Positions 30,586 to 43,551 of a stretch of 64,000 bases of DNA are shown in pieces (positions within the stretch are counted from its first letter, which is position 1; each line of letters begins with the position of its first letter). The stretch is from Pyrus communis (lineage: Eukaryota; Streptophyta; Magnoliopsida; Rosales; Rosaceae). Location of the stretch: assembly GCF_963583255.1 (NCBI RefSeq), contig NC_084803.1, forward strand, positions 8,050,238-8,114,237. The letters run 5' to 3'. The position numbers and the translations under genes are program-made. Under the pieces are notes generated by a model that saw only the letters and a list, made by a program, of their open reading frames with translations, searched no databases and was not told where the DNA came from.

Positions 30586-33500
30586 TTAGTAAATAAAAGT
30601 CCATTGTTGGGCTGCAGGACCAGCTGGCTCTTTCTCAACGGCTTTCCTCACACGAGAGAACCGATTCGCCCATTGAGAATATCCTGCAACATTTTGACGA
30701 TTCAAAATCCTATGAACACTAATGCAAGGCTTCTGAGAATTATACACATTTTCAACCGCAAGAATAGTTGAGTAATTTGGGACCAAATTCCGAAGAAACA
30801 AACCTGACGTGACAATCTCAAGAAGATCCGCTTCTTCTTTAGCAGCATCAGACATACCCTACAATGAATTTGATAACGGGCACCTTATAAGCTACAACTT
30901 TTTAAAATTAAAAAGAAAAATAAATCAATTTCCTATCATGCAGTATACCTGTCCCCATGAAGCCATACTTCTAGCGATGAGACGAGATAAAATATCTAGA
31001 GTGCTGTCATCAAAGTTAGGATGCTTAAGAAGAGCCTTCTCGGATGTCAAATCAAAGAGCAGCGAGCAAATGCTTGAAGCCATCATAATAGTTGATGGGT
31101 CATCCTTACCCTCTGAAATCAGGTGTACAAGAATTATTAAGATGCCCAATCTCTTTTGCATGAACGAAGGATGAAAAGATAGGAGGTTAGAGCATGCACA
31201 GAACGAAAATGAATGCTGATAATACAGCTCTAAGCTCTGTCAAGTAGTATCAAGTTTGAAACAACGTGATGGGCCCACATCATATTATGCACTATTTGAA
31301 GCAAATAAATAAAACCCCTTAAAATTGCAAGTTATATCACAATTGGAAACGCAAAGATAAAAATCGAATCAGACTACAAAAACAGAACGACATAACATGA
31401 AAGAGAAAACTATTACACTTTGGCATAAAAGAAAGATACTTGAGATCAGAGGCTTTCTGATTCAAATACAAATCTGTCTCCAAAAGTTCTTTGGTTCGGT
31501 TTTTCTAGAGTTAATAAGTCTTTTTGCTCCTAAAATCACGAAACAAAATCTCAGTTTTAACAGTAAAGAGTAAATGGGGTACTCTCCAAATGGAATAGTC
31601 TCCAAAATGTTACCGCTTTCGAAAAATGAACTGGATGCCCTTCGTTATGATTCTAATGCAACACCAAAATCAAAACCAATACTATCAGTTTTCCTAAATA
31701 ATACCACTGCTGCATTATAAAAACGAAAGGAAATGTGGTTTCATAACAATGAGCAGTTTCAATGCACGTATTAATGGTAAAGAAAGTTGATAAAAGGGTA
31801 CCTGTCCAGTATGCCAGTGCTTTCAATAGATTAACAAGCACTGAATCATCCAGTGGGATTTGCAATTGCTCTTTCTATATATGAAAAAGAAACAGAAGAT
31901 CATAGATTGCATAAAATAAATAATATTCTTGGTATATAATGATGATTACACTACCTTTAAAAGAAGATTCAAGATTGTGTCACAAGCCAAAAGAATGCGA
32001 TCATTATCTTCAACCATATAGCCATGTGGCCCAATCAATTTTACAAGGCAATCAACAACCTGCAAATCGATTCAACATGCTTGCTAAATTCCTATTGTAG
32101 ACTTCAACTTGAGACTACATCACGAGGCCATTACATAAAACAAAACAAAAAAACAAAAAAACAAATTTGGAAAAATGTATAGAGCAAGTACTTTATAAAA
32201 GAGGATTAAAAAATCCAGACTTACAGCGTTATGGCCACCACAGGAAACCAAAGCTTTACATCCTTCAATCTCCATTGTCATTTGGCAGAGCATTGGAAGC
32301 AAAAAGCATAAAGAGTAGAAGGGGCTGTCATTTGGACATATTACAAATAAAAGATCATTTTCAAAGCTTATAAACCCCTAAAGTTTGTCTGTGTATTAGA
32401 CTATAATTATTCCGAGATAATATACCCTTGTTCATCTTCACCTTCAACAGAAAGCATATACTCTAAAAGTTCTCTAACATTCTCTTTGCATGCAAGGGGT
32501 GTTTCTGCAAGATAGCTGAAACACGCATATCAACAATTAAAAACAGTGGCTCCTATGTCTCCATGAATTTCACCAACATGTTAACTAGACAAATGCAATA
32601 ATACCTCCCAATTAGCCGCACTGAAGCAAGAAGATCATCTCCCTTCCTTTGTCCATGTTCCTGTGGATCATAACGTGATTAAATAATGAAAGTAATATTA
32701 ACTCTAATTATATGAAATGACTATGCTTACCCTTGCATCTTGTAAATACTCTAAAACTACGCCAATTGTCTCGTTAAGGCCCTTAATCACCGTCATGCAA
32801 GTATTCTCATCAATAGGATCCCCTACAATTGCAGAGAGATGATTAACATTTTACTGAAGTTAAGAGATAAGCGTATATTTGTACCAAACAGCTCTTTTGC
32901 AAGTCAACACAAAAAATAAGTCAGGAAACTGAAAGAAAAAAAATACTAAATATAAAATAGGGAGGAAATTTAAATTAATGTTTCACACACATTACCCCAT
33001 CATGCTTCTCCACAAAAATTATGGAACTCCCAAACCTGCAAATCTGGCAAAAATGGCTTACCTTCATTCTCACTGGCATTTGATATTAAGCTAATTATCT
33101 TTTCAAGTAAGGAAAAGGCAATAGCCACATTCCGTTTCTTTAAACAAATTGTCTCAGCAGGGGCCGTAGATTTCTTGGATGCTTCATCTTTCAACTGGGC
33201 AAGCTCATTAAGAAGAACCGCAACTTCAACCCTTGATTGCTCCAGTACTAGCACTAGGCACCTGAAAAATTAAGACACAAACATGGACTATCAGACCTGC
33301 CCATTATATAAAATCAACACACATACACGCACTCGGAAATGCAGACATGTATCATATACAGGCATAGCAGACCTGTCAGCTGGAATAGGCTTTTTCAACT
33401 CACTTAAGCTGATCTGACCTATCAACCATCGTTCCCCGTATATCATCATCATAGAATCAGCCAAAATAAGTGCCTGAAGCTTTTCGGTAGGCGCTGCAAT

Positions 33501-35486
33501 TAAATGACAAGAAAATAACATTAATAACCTCCACTTTTCATTTAAAAAATATAATTAACAAGGAACTTACAGAAAGTAACAAAACTTAAAAGAAAAATAA
33601 TGAAAATGCTAAAATATCAGAGACTACGATAACTTCTCTACATGACAACGTATACATACTTCACCATTTTCATCTAAAAGACTAAAACAAAAATGAATTA
33701 AATAATTAGTTCAACATACCAACACGGTTTTGTAGAATGGCTGCAATACCATCGCGTATGTAATTTGGCAAATCTTTTTCTGGTAATACACGAAGAGAAT
33801 CACAAAGTGGTGCCTGAAAATACCAGGAAGATACATAATTAGTCTAAAAGTCACCGATATCAACAGAGAACTGGAGGGTTTGCCTCCGGTAATTTAATTA
33901 TACCTAAAAGGAGCCTTATTTTGTCAAACAATCAAAATTGATAAGAAACCATTCATCATTTAAATTAGCTAAGTCAAATAATCCTTTTTTTATTTCTAGA
34001 AAAGAGAAATAAACAATGATTTCATACCGCATACTGCGATGAGAGGATGGCAGACAGTAGGTGGAGCGCATCAAATTTCACAGCACTATGCAAGACAGCA
34101 AATTGCCTCGCTATTGCAGCCACCTGTATTAAAGCAGAAATAACTCAAATTCATATACCAATTTCAAAGAAGATTATCAATTTCAATTCAGAAAATTTAC
34201 TTCCAGCATAACTGCAAAAGTAAATTTTCGAAGCTAAAGTGAAACAAAGGATAGTATAATATTTGAAGAATTCGTGAAGTAAAAGATATCTAGAAATTCA
34301 ACTTACAATCACTGCGAGTTCCTGAAGATAGTCATTGCTAATGATGTCAAGAGACAGTTTATTTAGTATCAATTGCACGAGTTTCATAGCAAGCTCCATT
34401 TGATGAGAACCTGTACATAAATTTCATCTCATCAATCATTTGTAATTTGAGACGGATGAACTAATCCCGTAAGTCGCCGAGAAAAAGTGCTTTCTTATCA
34501 AAAGAAACAAAAAGATACATTACAGTGAATAACGATCACAAATGATTCCAAACTTTACAGTTGCCTAGAAAGCAACAAAATTTAAACAAGCAATGACGGA
34601 TCGTTAACAAGATCCTTTAGGGTCTTTAAAAAGCTCAGTAGAAGACAAGAACAATTACCGTCTGGCAAAACGGACATATGAGAAGCCAGCATTTTCATGC
34701 CAGCAGATGAGTACATCGTCATGATTCCGTCTTCAGAAGCCGTTGACACCAAATACAAAAATTCATAGCATTCATCAAGAACAGCCGATCCTGGTCTGTA
34801 TTCTCACCGAATAAAATGATCAGGTCATTCGGCAATCAATGTGTTACTTAAAACACAATTCTAGCATCAAGAAAAGAAATTCAATTGGACAAGAACCCTA
34901 CCTGTTGGATAAAACTTCCAGTACCAATGGAATCTTCGAAACCATGTCGTTTGAAGCAGCAATTTCCGGAACACGACAGAATGCAGCAAGAACAGTAACC
35001 GATAGCTGCAAATACGCATCCCGATTTTCACTTCCGCTACTGCTAATGCTTCCCTTTCCCATCCCTAACCAAAGCAATATCAAAATTCGGATTTACTTAA
35101 ATTTCACTCATGCAAGCTCGAAACTAACTTCGAATTAACTTTCAGTTTCCAAAAAATTGACAGAAAGTGAAAATTCAACAAATAAAGGAAAAAAAATGAA
35201 AGAGTTTGTAGAACTTACCAGTCCTGAGGAGTCGGTCGAGAAAGCCGACGCCGACGGCATTGTAAATGGACTGGAGGGAGGAGAGGTCGTCGCCTTTGCA
35301 GAATTTGGTGACGAGGAGAAGGCCGGCGAGGCGCTGCTCGTCTCTCTCGCCCTTCAATAGCTTCAAGCAGTCTTCGAGCGCCGCCGCCGGAGACTGTCTA
35401 TCTTGCTGCGATTCCTGGAATACAGAGAGAGGCATGAAGAAATTTGAGAGAGAGAGAGAGAGATTGGGGATTGGATTACTTACCAT
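30586..35486 (-). CDS. Neurochondrin family protein (ARM-like helical repeats)
   Basis: On the minus strand I derive 17 exons: 35486-35484, 35414-35219, 35064-34902, 34795-34659, 34410-34307, 34123-34028, 33813-33720, 33493-33373, 33261-33062, 32822-32731, 32660-32605, 32515-32426, 32324-32225, 32059-31955, 31874-31802, 31112-30949, 30858-30586. They total 2067 nt (688 aa) with consistent phases. The N-terminus ESQQDRQSPAAALEDCLKLL continues GERDEQRLAGLLLVTKFCKG, the neurochondrin signature I recognise. The rest is Leu/Ala-rich helical repeat typical of an ARM-type scaffold, with no catalytic motif or membrane segment. The C-terminus is AAQQWTFIY. Plant members are single-copy and poorly studied, so the cellular role is unknown. 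Exon 1 appears to contribute only the ATG, directly followed by a GTAAGT donor. An alternative start lies within that intron (about 35430). Confidence 0.88.
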
Positions 35487-37485
35487 GAGAGACTGAGAGC
35501 TGAGAGGTTGATGAAGGACGAAAGAGGAAGTGAAAAAAAAAAAAACACTGGAGATTTTTGGAGGGTTTTTTGAACTTCAGGAGGGTTCCGGGATTTTCTG
35601 CAGACTGAGTTTCCGTCTCGTGTTTTGATGGGACCTGAACGACCGTCTTTGACTCATTGGGCCCTAAAGAAGAGCCTTAAATTTCCCGTTTGGGCCGGCA
35701 TAACCCTCAAGTATTAGCATCGAGAGCAAACACATTAGGCCCAAAAAAAAACCCTCTAAACACCAAGACATTCGATTTGATCACTTTACAATCACCGATT
35801 GTATATAAATATGTGTTCAAACTCATTAGATTGAATTTAAATGTACGTACGATTACTATATACAGTTTAAGCTTTGGACTCTTGTACTCAACCTTTCTAA
35901 TTTTGGAGAAGGGGTTCACCACTTCCAATCAAGTATATACACTACTGTTTAGGGACCAAGAAATTAATGTCACTAACCGTTCGATTTCAATCCAATAATA
36001 GGTGCTTATATAGGTTTTATTTTTACTTTCTCCTCCACGTTGAAAACTATGGAAGTCAAGGTTTTTTTTTTTTTTTTTTTTTAAAGGGTGCTTCTTGACT
36101 CACAACCCTTTAGTGGTAATGAACATTTTTTTATACAATCCAAATTTTAAAATTTAAACTCCTCTAAACCATAATTAATGTGATTGGGAACATATATTAG
36201 CAAGGTGAACCGCGCGTAAATGAAACAATCATCTCACATGCATAGCAACTCCCAACCATGGTTAAAATCGTGAACGCATGGTTCGCACTTGTCATTGGAC
36301 GGATTAAAGTAAGTTATTAGAAAAATGATATAAATATGTAGTAAAAATAGCATTTTTTTTTTTTTTTTTTTAATAAGTAGTCTAGATAATATCCTCACAT
36401 CAAGTCCCAATACGTGGCAATTTTCTATGGATCTCAAGTGAGCTTCATGCTCGCTCGTGCATGCACGTGAAAGCCGGAAAATCAAATACGACAAAAACTC
36501 TATTCTGTTTGTTTTGGCCACATTCGGTTTTGGATTAGTAGATAAGATAAGATTTAAATCAGATTTAAGATATCTAATCCGACTGCACTAATCAGTCAAT
36601 CCAAACATAGGAATATCTTTATTATTTAATTATTTATTCTTCGCTTCCTATATTGCTTAATCAGATGGAGATTCGAACCATAATCAATGCTAATCATATC
36701 ACTAACACTAAGGATAGTGCTAAAACAAATCAGCCCATCATCAATCAGCTAAAAAGTATTTTCACTTCAACCCGATATATATCTCATATCCAACTTCTCT
36801 ATCGTCAAAATTGTTTGTATAAAAGATAACATCGTATTATAATCATGAAGGCAATAAGTAATTTTCATTTAAAAATGATCATAATCACAAAAAAAAATAC
36901 TACAGTTAATTGCATGTGCACGCGTACACAATTGACCATGGTACAACTCGATCAAGTAAACACGATTTAGAATTATGATTTGTAACATATGACATGTAAA
37001 TCAAATTAATGTTTATTTTGGTAAGGAAACTATGATTAGAGACTAATTATTAGGGTCACAAAAAATGCAAAAATAGCAGTTTACCGAAAAAAAAGGGGTA
37101 AAAATGGCACGTGCATAATAAACACAATCAAACTCTCTGAGTCCACGAATTGTACACGACGCGGCTTTCACACCAAAATATCCAAAAATAATTCAAATTT
37201 AATTCATTAAGTTTAAATAATATTAGGAATAAAAAATAAAAAAATAAAAAAAAGTAAAAACCGGTACCACGCACGACCCACGGCTTCTTCGGGTGTTCCA
37301 GCTACTGCTTACGCCGCAAACGTCGCTTCCTCATCCCCCACCACTCACTCCCCCTCAACCCATAAATACGCCTTCCCCCGCCACCTCTTCTCTCCATCAA
37401 CCACAAAAATTTTAGAGCCCTGTTTGTTTCCCGAGAAAATAAAAAGAAAAAAGAAAACTCCGAACTCCAATCTCCAATCCAATCA
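35487..37485. other. Intergenic region between the divergent neurochondrin-like gene and the 37486 gene
   Basis: 35487-35700 is the neurochondrin leader and promoter. Poly(T) runs lie at 36062-36082 and 36353-36371. About 36530-36620 is weakly palindromic. From about 37260 the sequence becomes GC- and C-rich and carries a TATA-like CATAAATACG (37361-37370) about 120 bp before the ATG of the next gene. No other gene seen. Confidence 0.5.
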
Positions 37486-38241
37486 ATGTTGAACGAGGAA
37501 TTCCGGTCTCATTCACCGACGTCGCCTCTCCACCAGAAGCGCCACCTCCGATCAATCTGCCTCTCGGGCTGCTTCTCCGGCATGAGCACACACCCGTTCG
37601 ACGTTCTCGACAACGACGCAGACTACTACCACAACTGCAACAACCGGAGGGCCCGGACGCCGCCGCCGAGGTCGCCTCTGCCGGAGTTCAAAGGCCGCTG
37701 CATGCACCTCATATCAAAGATCGGTGGCGGAGTTAGGTCCGGAAGAGTGCGCCGCCGCAACGTCTCCGCCGACTTTAGCTACGACCCCTCCAGCTACGCC
37801 CTCAACTTCGAGGATGACACCTGCAAGGCCGACGACCAGCTCCTCAACGGATTCTCGGCTCGGCTCTCGGCTTCCTCAATCCCGACGACGCCGCACGAGA
37901 GGAAGATAAACCGCAATGCGCTCGACAACATTTTGGAGAGCGAGGAGGAGTTGGCAGCTGCTGCGGCGGCTAACGAGAACAATGCGAAGAGCCGGGCGAA
38001 CGGCGGAGTGGCTCCGAGGAGGCGGGGGAGGAGCCGGCACTCGTCGTCTTCGGTCGACTTCAGCTACGAGCCGTCGAGCTACGCCAGGAATTTCGAGGAC
38101 GACGTGAACCGAGCCGATGAGATGATATCCCTCAGGAGGTTCGGGGGTTTGCTGGCGCAGCCGAAGCAGAGCTTGACGGCGACGACGCCTCCGCCTGCCA
38201 AGTGTCCGGCCTTGGGTCCGGAGATTGCTGCGTTTAGTTAA
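37486..38241 (+). CDS. Plant-specific small protein with two Y-[DE]-P-S-S-Y-A-x-N-F-E-D-D motifs (function unknown)
   Basis: This is a single-exon gene of 251 aa with GC-rich, codon-like composition unlike the AT-rich surroundings. The ATG at 37486 is the first in the transcript predicted from the TATA-like box at 37361. Residues 1-70 are basic and Ser/Pro-rich with a Cys-containing stretch. Residues about 95-110 read SADFSYDPSSYALNFEDD and residues about 187-204 read SVDFSYEPSSYARNFEDD. Each is preceded by an Arg-rich patch and followed by an acidic [KR]AD[DE] element, so the module is internally duplicated. A poly-Ala run lies between them. I recognise the YDPxSYALNF motif from uncharacterised plant proteins but know no function for it. 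The neighbour at 39294 carries one copy. There is no signal peptide or membrane segment. Confidence 0.82.
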   Translation: MLNEEFRSHSPTSPLHQKRHLRSICLSGCFSGMSTHPFDVLDNDADYYHNCNNRRARTPPPRSPLPEFKGRCMHLISKIGGGVRSGRVRRRNVSADFSYDPSSYALNFEDDTCKADDQLLNGFSARLSASSIPTTPHERKINRNALDNILESEEELAAAAAANENNAKSRANGGVAPRRRGRSRHSSSSVDFSYEPSSYARNFEDDVNRADEMISLRRFGGLLAQPKQSLTATTPPPAKCPALGPEIAAFS

Positions 38242-39293
38242 AGACTAAGTGTGTTTTGATAAATTGCAAGTGGGTCGTCGTCATCTGCTAGGGTTCTGCA
38301 ACTGAAATGGACGATAATATTTTTCAGTTGAATTCGAGGTTCCGTACGACGAGCAACGGTTGGCATTTTTTGGTCAGAGTCGATAGAAATGAGGGGGCCG
38401 GGGGTACCGTGGCGGTTGCTTATTGGGCCGGCCCATTAGAGCAAATGTACGTTGACCAGCTTTGACCAAGAAAGAAGTAGAAAGAAGTAGAGACGCAAAT
38501 GAAGGAAATAATACGACACAAAGCCCATTTTACTTCAAATTGTAATCTGGGATGATGAGGCCAGCAATTCGTATTGTATTTTTCCTTAATATTTAATTAA
38601 ATAATTTTAGGAGAGAATCTCCGGACGTGATTGAAATTGTGGGTTTTATTTTTTATTTGGTTGTTTTTTGTTTTTAGGTTCAATTTCATGGCTTCAAGTT
38701 TGCCCAAGAAATGTAGTGGGAAGCACGAAGAAACCAAACGAGCAATGAAAAGAAAACGAGTAAAAATATGACAAAAAATGAATTAAATTCAAATTAAAAA
38801 CCCTAAAATCATAGCCGAGAAGGTGGCTAAAATATTAGAATAATAAGGTCCTCTAGCAAAAATTAGTCATAAAATTTCAGACTTATATAAGTTAGAATAC
38901 TGTTTAACTTCTTACATGTAAAAAGTCAATCTTTCTTATTTGAAGTTTACTACTTAGTACATATACGAGAAATAACTCTCAAATATTAATTAATCCAAAC
39001 ATTTAACGAACTTGAGGACCCAATCACAAAAAACAGACAAAACAGCAGTTTGGTTTGTTCTAACTGTGAATTAACGGTTGCCATACAAATTACAAGACTA
39101 CAAGTCACACCTGCAAATGGCAAGGGCCGGCACACGCAGTTTCCTAACACATAACTCACTTTAGCTATTAGCTATTAATTAGCTAGCACTAATTACATAA
39201 TTATTAATTATTGATTGCATTATTCATACTATATATACTTTGATCACCCTTTTGCGTCAAATCACATATTTTGATATCAAGTTCTGAATCCTC
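38242..39293. other. Intergenic region between the two YDPxSYA-motif genes
   Basis: AT-rich, with no coding content recognised. A TATA box (ATATATA, 39231-39237) lies about 57 bp before the ATG of the next gene. Confidence 0.5.
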
Positions 39294-39743
39294 ATGGCAA
39301 ACCCACGTGAAAAAATGCCCTCGGTTCACGAATTTCCATCGCCATTGGAAGTGAACGATGAGTACTACGATGAAGAAATAGATCCATCTTTTTCATGCGG
39401 TTGTTTATGGGTACTGTGTGGAAGAAGGATTGGAGCACGGAGATATCTGCTGCAACAACAAGAAGGAGAACAAGCGAAAGAGAGTTGGTTGGCGGAGAAG
39501 GTTAAGAAAGCGCAAGAAATTTCGGAGGTTTTGGCAGGACCAAAGTGGAAGAACTTCATCCGATCTTTTAGTACGATATACAAGAAAAGAAGGGTGCAGT
39601 TTCAGTATGATCCACAGAGTTACGCGCTTAATTTTGATGACGGAAATGTTGATAGGGAAGCAGAGGGTGCTGCTGCTGCATACCATCATTTTTCGAATAG
39701 TGGATCATATGCAGCGTCACAAGGGATGAATGCCAAGTTCTGA
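39294..39743 (+). CDS. Small plant protein with a single YDPQSYALNFDDG motif (function unknown)
   Basis: Single exon, 149 aa. The ATG at 39294 is preceded by a TATA box at a normal distance. Residues 1-45 are acidic and end in a Cys pair segment (SFSCGCLWVLCGRR). A Lys/Glu-rich helical middle follows (ESWLAEKVKKAQE). Residues about 102-118 read RVQFQYDPQSYALNFDDGN, the same motif carried twice by the protein at 37486. The C-terminus is short and Ala/Ser-rich. The two genes lie 1.05 kb apart on the same strand and are probably old tandem relatives, though similarity outside the motif is not obvious. No function is known to me. Confidence 0.82.
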   Translation: MANPREKMPSVHEFPSPLEVNDEYYDEEIDPSFSCGCLWVLCGRRIGARRYLLQQQEGEQAKESWLAEKVKKAQEISEVLAGPKWKNFIRSFSTIYKKRRVQFQYDPQSYALNFDDGNVDREAEGAAAAYHHFSNSGSYAASQGMNAKF

Positions 39744-40711
39744 TTTGCTAGATTGATCTTCCTGCAGAAGTTGATCAAATTGTTTGTTTATAGATATAGA
39801 GATTGTATTACTCATTCTTTGATTTGATTTGAATGTTTTGTTTCTTCAAAATTCATGCTAACGGCTGAATTTTACCGCTAGTTTTTGTTTTTGAGAATTC
39901 CCCTTCCAGTTTTGAGTTGAGAATCAGATGAACAAAAATGCGAATTTATAAGTTTGTACGTATATGCACTTGGTATGAACCGAATATGCACGCATCTGCA
40001 GCCCGAATATATTAGGAAAGTTTGAAAATAGCCAAGTTTCGGACATGCTAAAGAATCTTGTTGCATTTTCTTCAACTTATAGAATTTTAACCAGTCGATC
40101 AGAGTTTGAGCCCTGCTCGAGGGCGGTTTGAGCAATGCTTGGGGGGAGGGATTGAACAGCTTCGTTTATAAATCACGGATGAGCGCCAAAGATGCGACTT
40201 AAAATTTTACATACCATTACTAACAAATTTATTATCTCAACAACAAATGTCGAAAAAAGGTAAAACCATGAGTGTGATGTAAGGAACCAAAAGCTCAGGT
40301 TTGTACACCCCCACAACTCTCACTATTCTTATTCACAAAACTGAAGATTACAAACAAAAAATTGTAAGCCCGCGGTGGACTATCCAATTTGCAGTTTCAG
40401 TAACACAATTCCTAAACACTCATGAATTCCTATTGATATATTCATATTACATACGCGTTCATCATCTGCATCCTTTGAGCATACCTGTACTATAACGGCT
40501 CATATTGGGTTTATAATCGCACCTTCACAATCAGAGTTAGCCTTCTTTCCTTTAGTAGAACCAAAATATGACTCTTTTACCTGAGTCCTGTAGTCTTCTT
40601 CCATCAAGTCCTATGCTATCGCAATTTCTACGTTGGAGTTGTAAATGTAGTGGAAGCGAGTGAATGAATATCACCAAAACCAGACTGGCTCTCCATTTCC
40701 CTTTACCCATT
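39744..40711. other. Shared 3' region between the 39294 gene and the KNOX gene
   Basis: The two genes converge here. AT-rich, with nothing recognisable beyond presumed 3'UTRs. Confidence 0.5.
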
Positions 40712-43551
40712 TTATATGAACCGGTTGTCACTGCTGTTTTCACCTGCATTACTTCTTTTCAAATTAAGGTTGGTGCAAGGCTCATGAAAAATGTAAACTT
40801 AAGAAGAATGCATGGTTCAATTGGTATACCTTTTGCGCTTGCTCTTCAAAACCGTGGAGGTTGAAGGATTGCTGTGCCAGTTCCTCTTCCTCTGATTGAT
40901 GAACCAATTGTTTATCTGCTTTAATTGCAAACCAGTTTCCTGTACCAACCTAGCCTTGTCCTCCTCCTGCAAATTAATACAAACACCATGCTAGTTTAGA
41001 CATTGGCGAGAACAAAAATTTGCGGATTTATGAAATGTGTTTAGGGTTTAGGAATTTAAGAAGCCTGTAGAATTTCGTATGTTTAGAATGCAAACTCAAA
41101 GAGCTTCTCAAACTTACAGTTGGATATGGCCACTTTGAATGTGACTGCCACCAAGCTTTTAGGACAGAGGTTGTGTCGCCAGGAAGTTTTCCGGCTCTTC
41201 TCTTGCGCATAATCTCCTCTCTTATGTCAACGATTTTCTCCTTGTAACCCTGCAAAATTTGTTCATGTAAGTAAAAGGGATAGCAGATTTACCATGAACA
41301 ATTTCATGATTTAGTACCTGTTTCAGTTCATGCTTCAGTTCTTGCCTCACGCGCTCCATCAAGGACCTTTCACTCTCTGTCGGTACAAGAGGGCCAAATC
41401 CCATGCTGTCATGACCCTCCATACTTCCATCAAACAAGTTTGCATCACTATCTACTTGGTCGTCTTCGTCATCAGACATTGTAGCACCTGTTCCTTCGCC
41501 GGGGGAAACTCCTGTTCATGTAGTTTGTGTAAGCAAGTTTAACTTCTGCCAAAGAGACATGACCGCCGTCGTTGCAAAAGTTTACCTGTTAAGCTTTGAA
41601 GTGATTGCTCAATCTCCCAGCAAGCCATCACTGCTTCCATTGCATGCACCCGGACGTGCTGTTGCAGTTGTTCTTTAAACGAACAAAGCAACAAAACATA
41701 ATGCCTCTGTATCATCAACAACAAAAGCAAATCAAAATTATGATGGTATTATCAATTAATAATGAAGATGAATTCACGGTGCAGAACATTCGACTTTTGT
41801 TAAGGGATGAATTCTTGTATTCATGATGCATCAATAACATGTCAGTTTATTCATTATTGTCGCGTATCTACTAGTGTTATCAACATCATATTAATAATCT
41901 CTTCTTTAATAAAACATAAAAAACTGGCCGTCCTATACATAGAAGTTTGTTAATTAAACTATAACCTAATGTATAAAATGAATAGGTACTAAAAACTAGA
42001 GTGAATAAAATTTGATAGGATATTCCATACTTTTTCACAGTTAAATCTGAATTTTTGCATTTTTAAAAAATAATTTAACGGTTAAAATACACTTTATACA
42101 CTACAATTTGGAAGTGACATTGCAGAGGGAAAGAGTCGTCTTGTTGCGGTAATCTCAGCTTTTGTCTTCCCGCATGTTTTTTGTTATAAAAAGATTGGGG
42201 GATTCAGAACTGTTGTTTCACAGAGGCTTCGCTTTTATTATGTCAGCAGTCAGCACCTTCTTCCCTTGTAGCCTTAAAGCTTTTTCAGATCCCTATATTC
42301 TTTGAAATCTTCAAAGATCTCATCTCATTCCAAGTTCTTACTGCATACCAATAAATTCCTTGTATCGTGTAATTAATTTAACAATTATCATTCATGATGT
42401 TCGAATTGGAGACTTTTTAAAATTGGATAAGGACTAATATTATTACAACTATTGTTAAATTATGAGTACGAGGCGAGTTATAAATTTTAAATTTTCAAAA
42501 TCAAATTCAAATAAATTTCTTGTTTCCAAAGATCAAAATTTGCAAACATTAATTTTACAAATTTTGGTTTTCATATAATTGACAAGAAAATTTCTTGTTA
42601 AACCTTAAAGAATGAGCATGAGACAAGGCATAAATTCTGTATTTTGAAACCTAAATTGAGGAATTCGATTTACTAATCTACTACTTTTGTTTTTAATTGA
42701 ATTGATAAGGTACGATCCTTCGTGTGTTTTAAATTATTATAGCCAATTACCCAAATTTGATGACTCATTCGTCACTACAATAAAAATTCAAAAGCAAAGA
42801 CAAGTCATCACCAAAAGGCAAAGAGCATTACCATGAACTGATCAAGCTCCTTGTCATCGCCGACCATGCCATTCCCCAAGGCGGAGTACTTAGCCACCAC
42901 ATTCTGCGACTGAGCCAGCTGAGCGTCGATCCTAGGCAGCTGGTCCACCGGTGTCGCGATCCGCAGGCACGCTACGTGTGCCGACAGCAGCGGCTCGTAC
43001 AGCGGGTGCGCCAGAATTTCGGCTTTGTGTCTCGCGTTCTGCCAGTTAATCACCCCGCCGTCTCCTCCTCCGCCTCCGCCTGGGATGCCGCTCTCGACGA
43101 CTCCGCCGTCGCTCTTGTTGAGGTTGCTGTCGGGCTTGAGGTCTGCGGAGTCATGGGACATCGCGGCGATCATCGAGTCGCCAGCGACGGTGACGTCATC
43201 GATGACGTCGCTGTGGTTGCGGTGGAGGATCGGACGGTGGGACTGGGAGAGCCATTGGTTGGAGGCTTGGGAGGCCACGGAGTCGGAGGCGGTAACGTGG
43301 AGGTTGAGGAAATTGGATGAACCGCCGCCGTGGTTGTTTGCGTTGTTGGTATTGGTCGGGTTGGTGTCGGCGTTGGTGAAGTTGCGGAGGAGGGCGGAGT
43401 GGAGCCAATTGGGGGCGGGCTGAAATGGGTGGTGGGGCTCGGGGGGCTTGGAAGTCGGGTCGGTTTGGTCCGATTGATATTGCTGGTGCTGTTGCTGGGT
43501 TTGGTCGGTGAAGTGGTGGAGAGGCTGGGAGAGGTGGTTGTGGTACGCCAT
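40712..43551 (-). CDS. KNAT3: Class II KNOX homeobox transcription factor (KNAT3/KNAT4-like)
   Basis: This is a nuclear TALE-homeodomain regulator. Class II KNOX proteins act in differentiation, secondary walls and hormone responses, usually as partners of BELL proteins. Minus-strand exons are 43551-42832, 41706-41586, 41511-41318, 41249-41118, 40966-40830 and 40754-40712, giving 1347 nt or 448 aa. The N-terminus is Gln/His/Pro-rich. KNOX1 ([20 protein letters not shown]) starts near residue 172. KNOX2 spans exons 1-2 (DKELDQFM, then [20 protein letters not shown]). An acidic linker ([12 protein letters not shown]) follows. The ELK domain ([20 protein letters not shown]) is near 338, and the TALE homeodomain ends with [14 protein letters not shown]. 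The tail [19 protein letters not shown] is typical of KNAT3. All domains are complete. Apple KNAP3 belongs to this class. Confidence 0.96.

Noticed and set aside
36530..36625. Possible foldback element around GGATTAGTAGATAAG and CTAATCAGTCAATCC
   Set aside because: Pairing is short and broken, and no target duplication could be placed.
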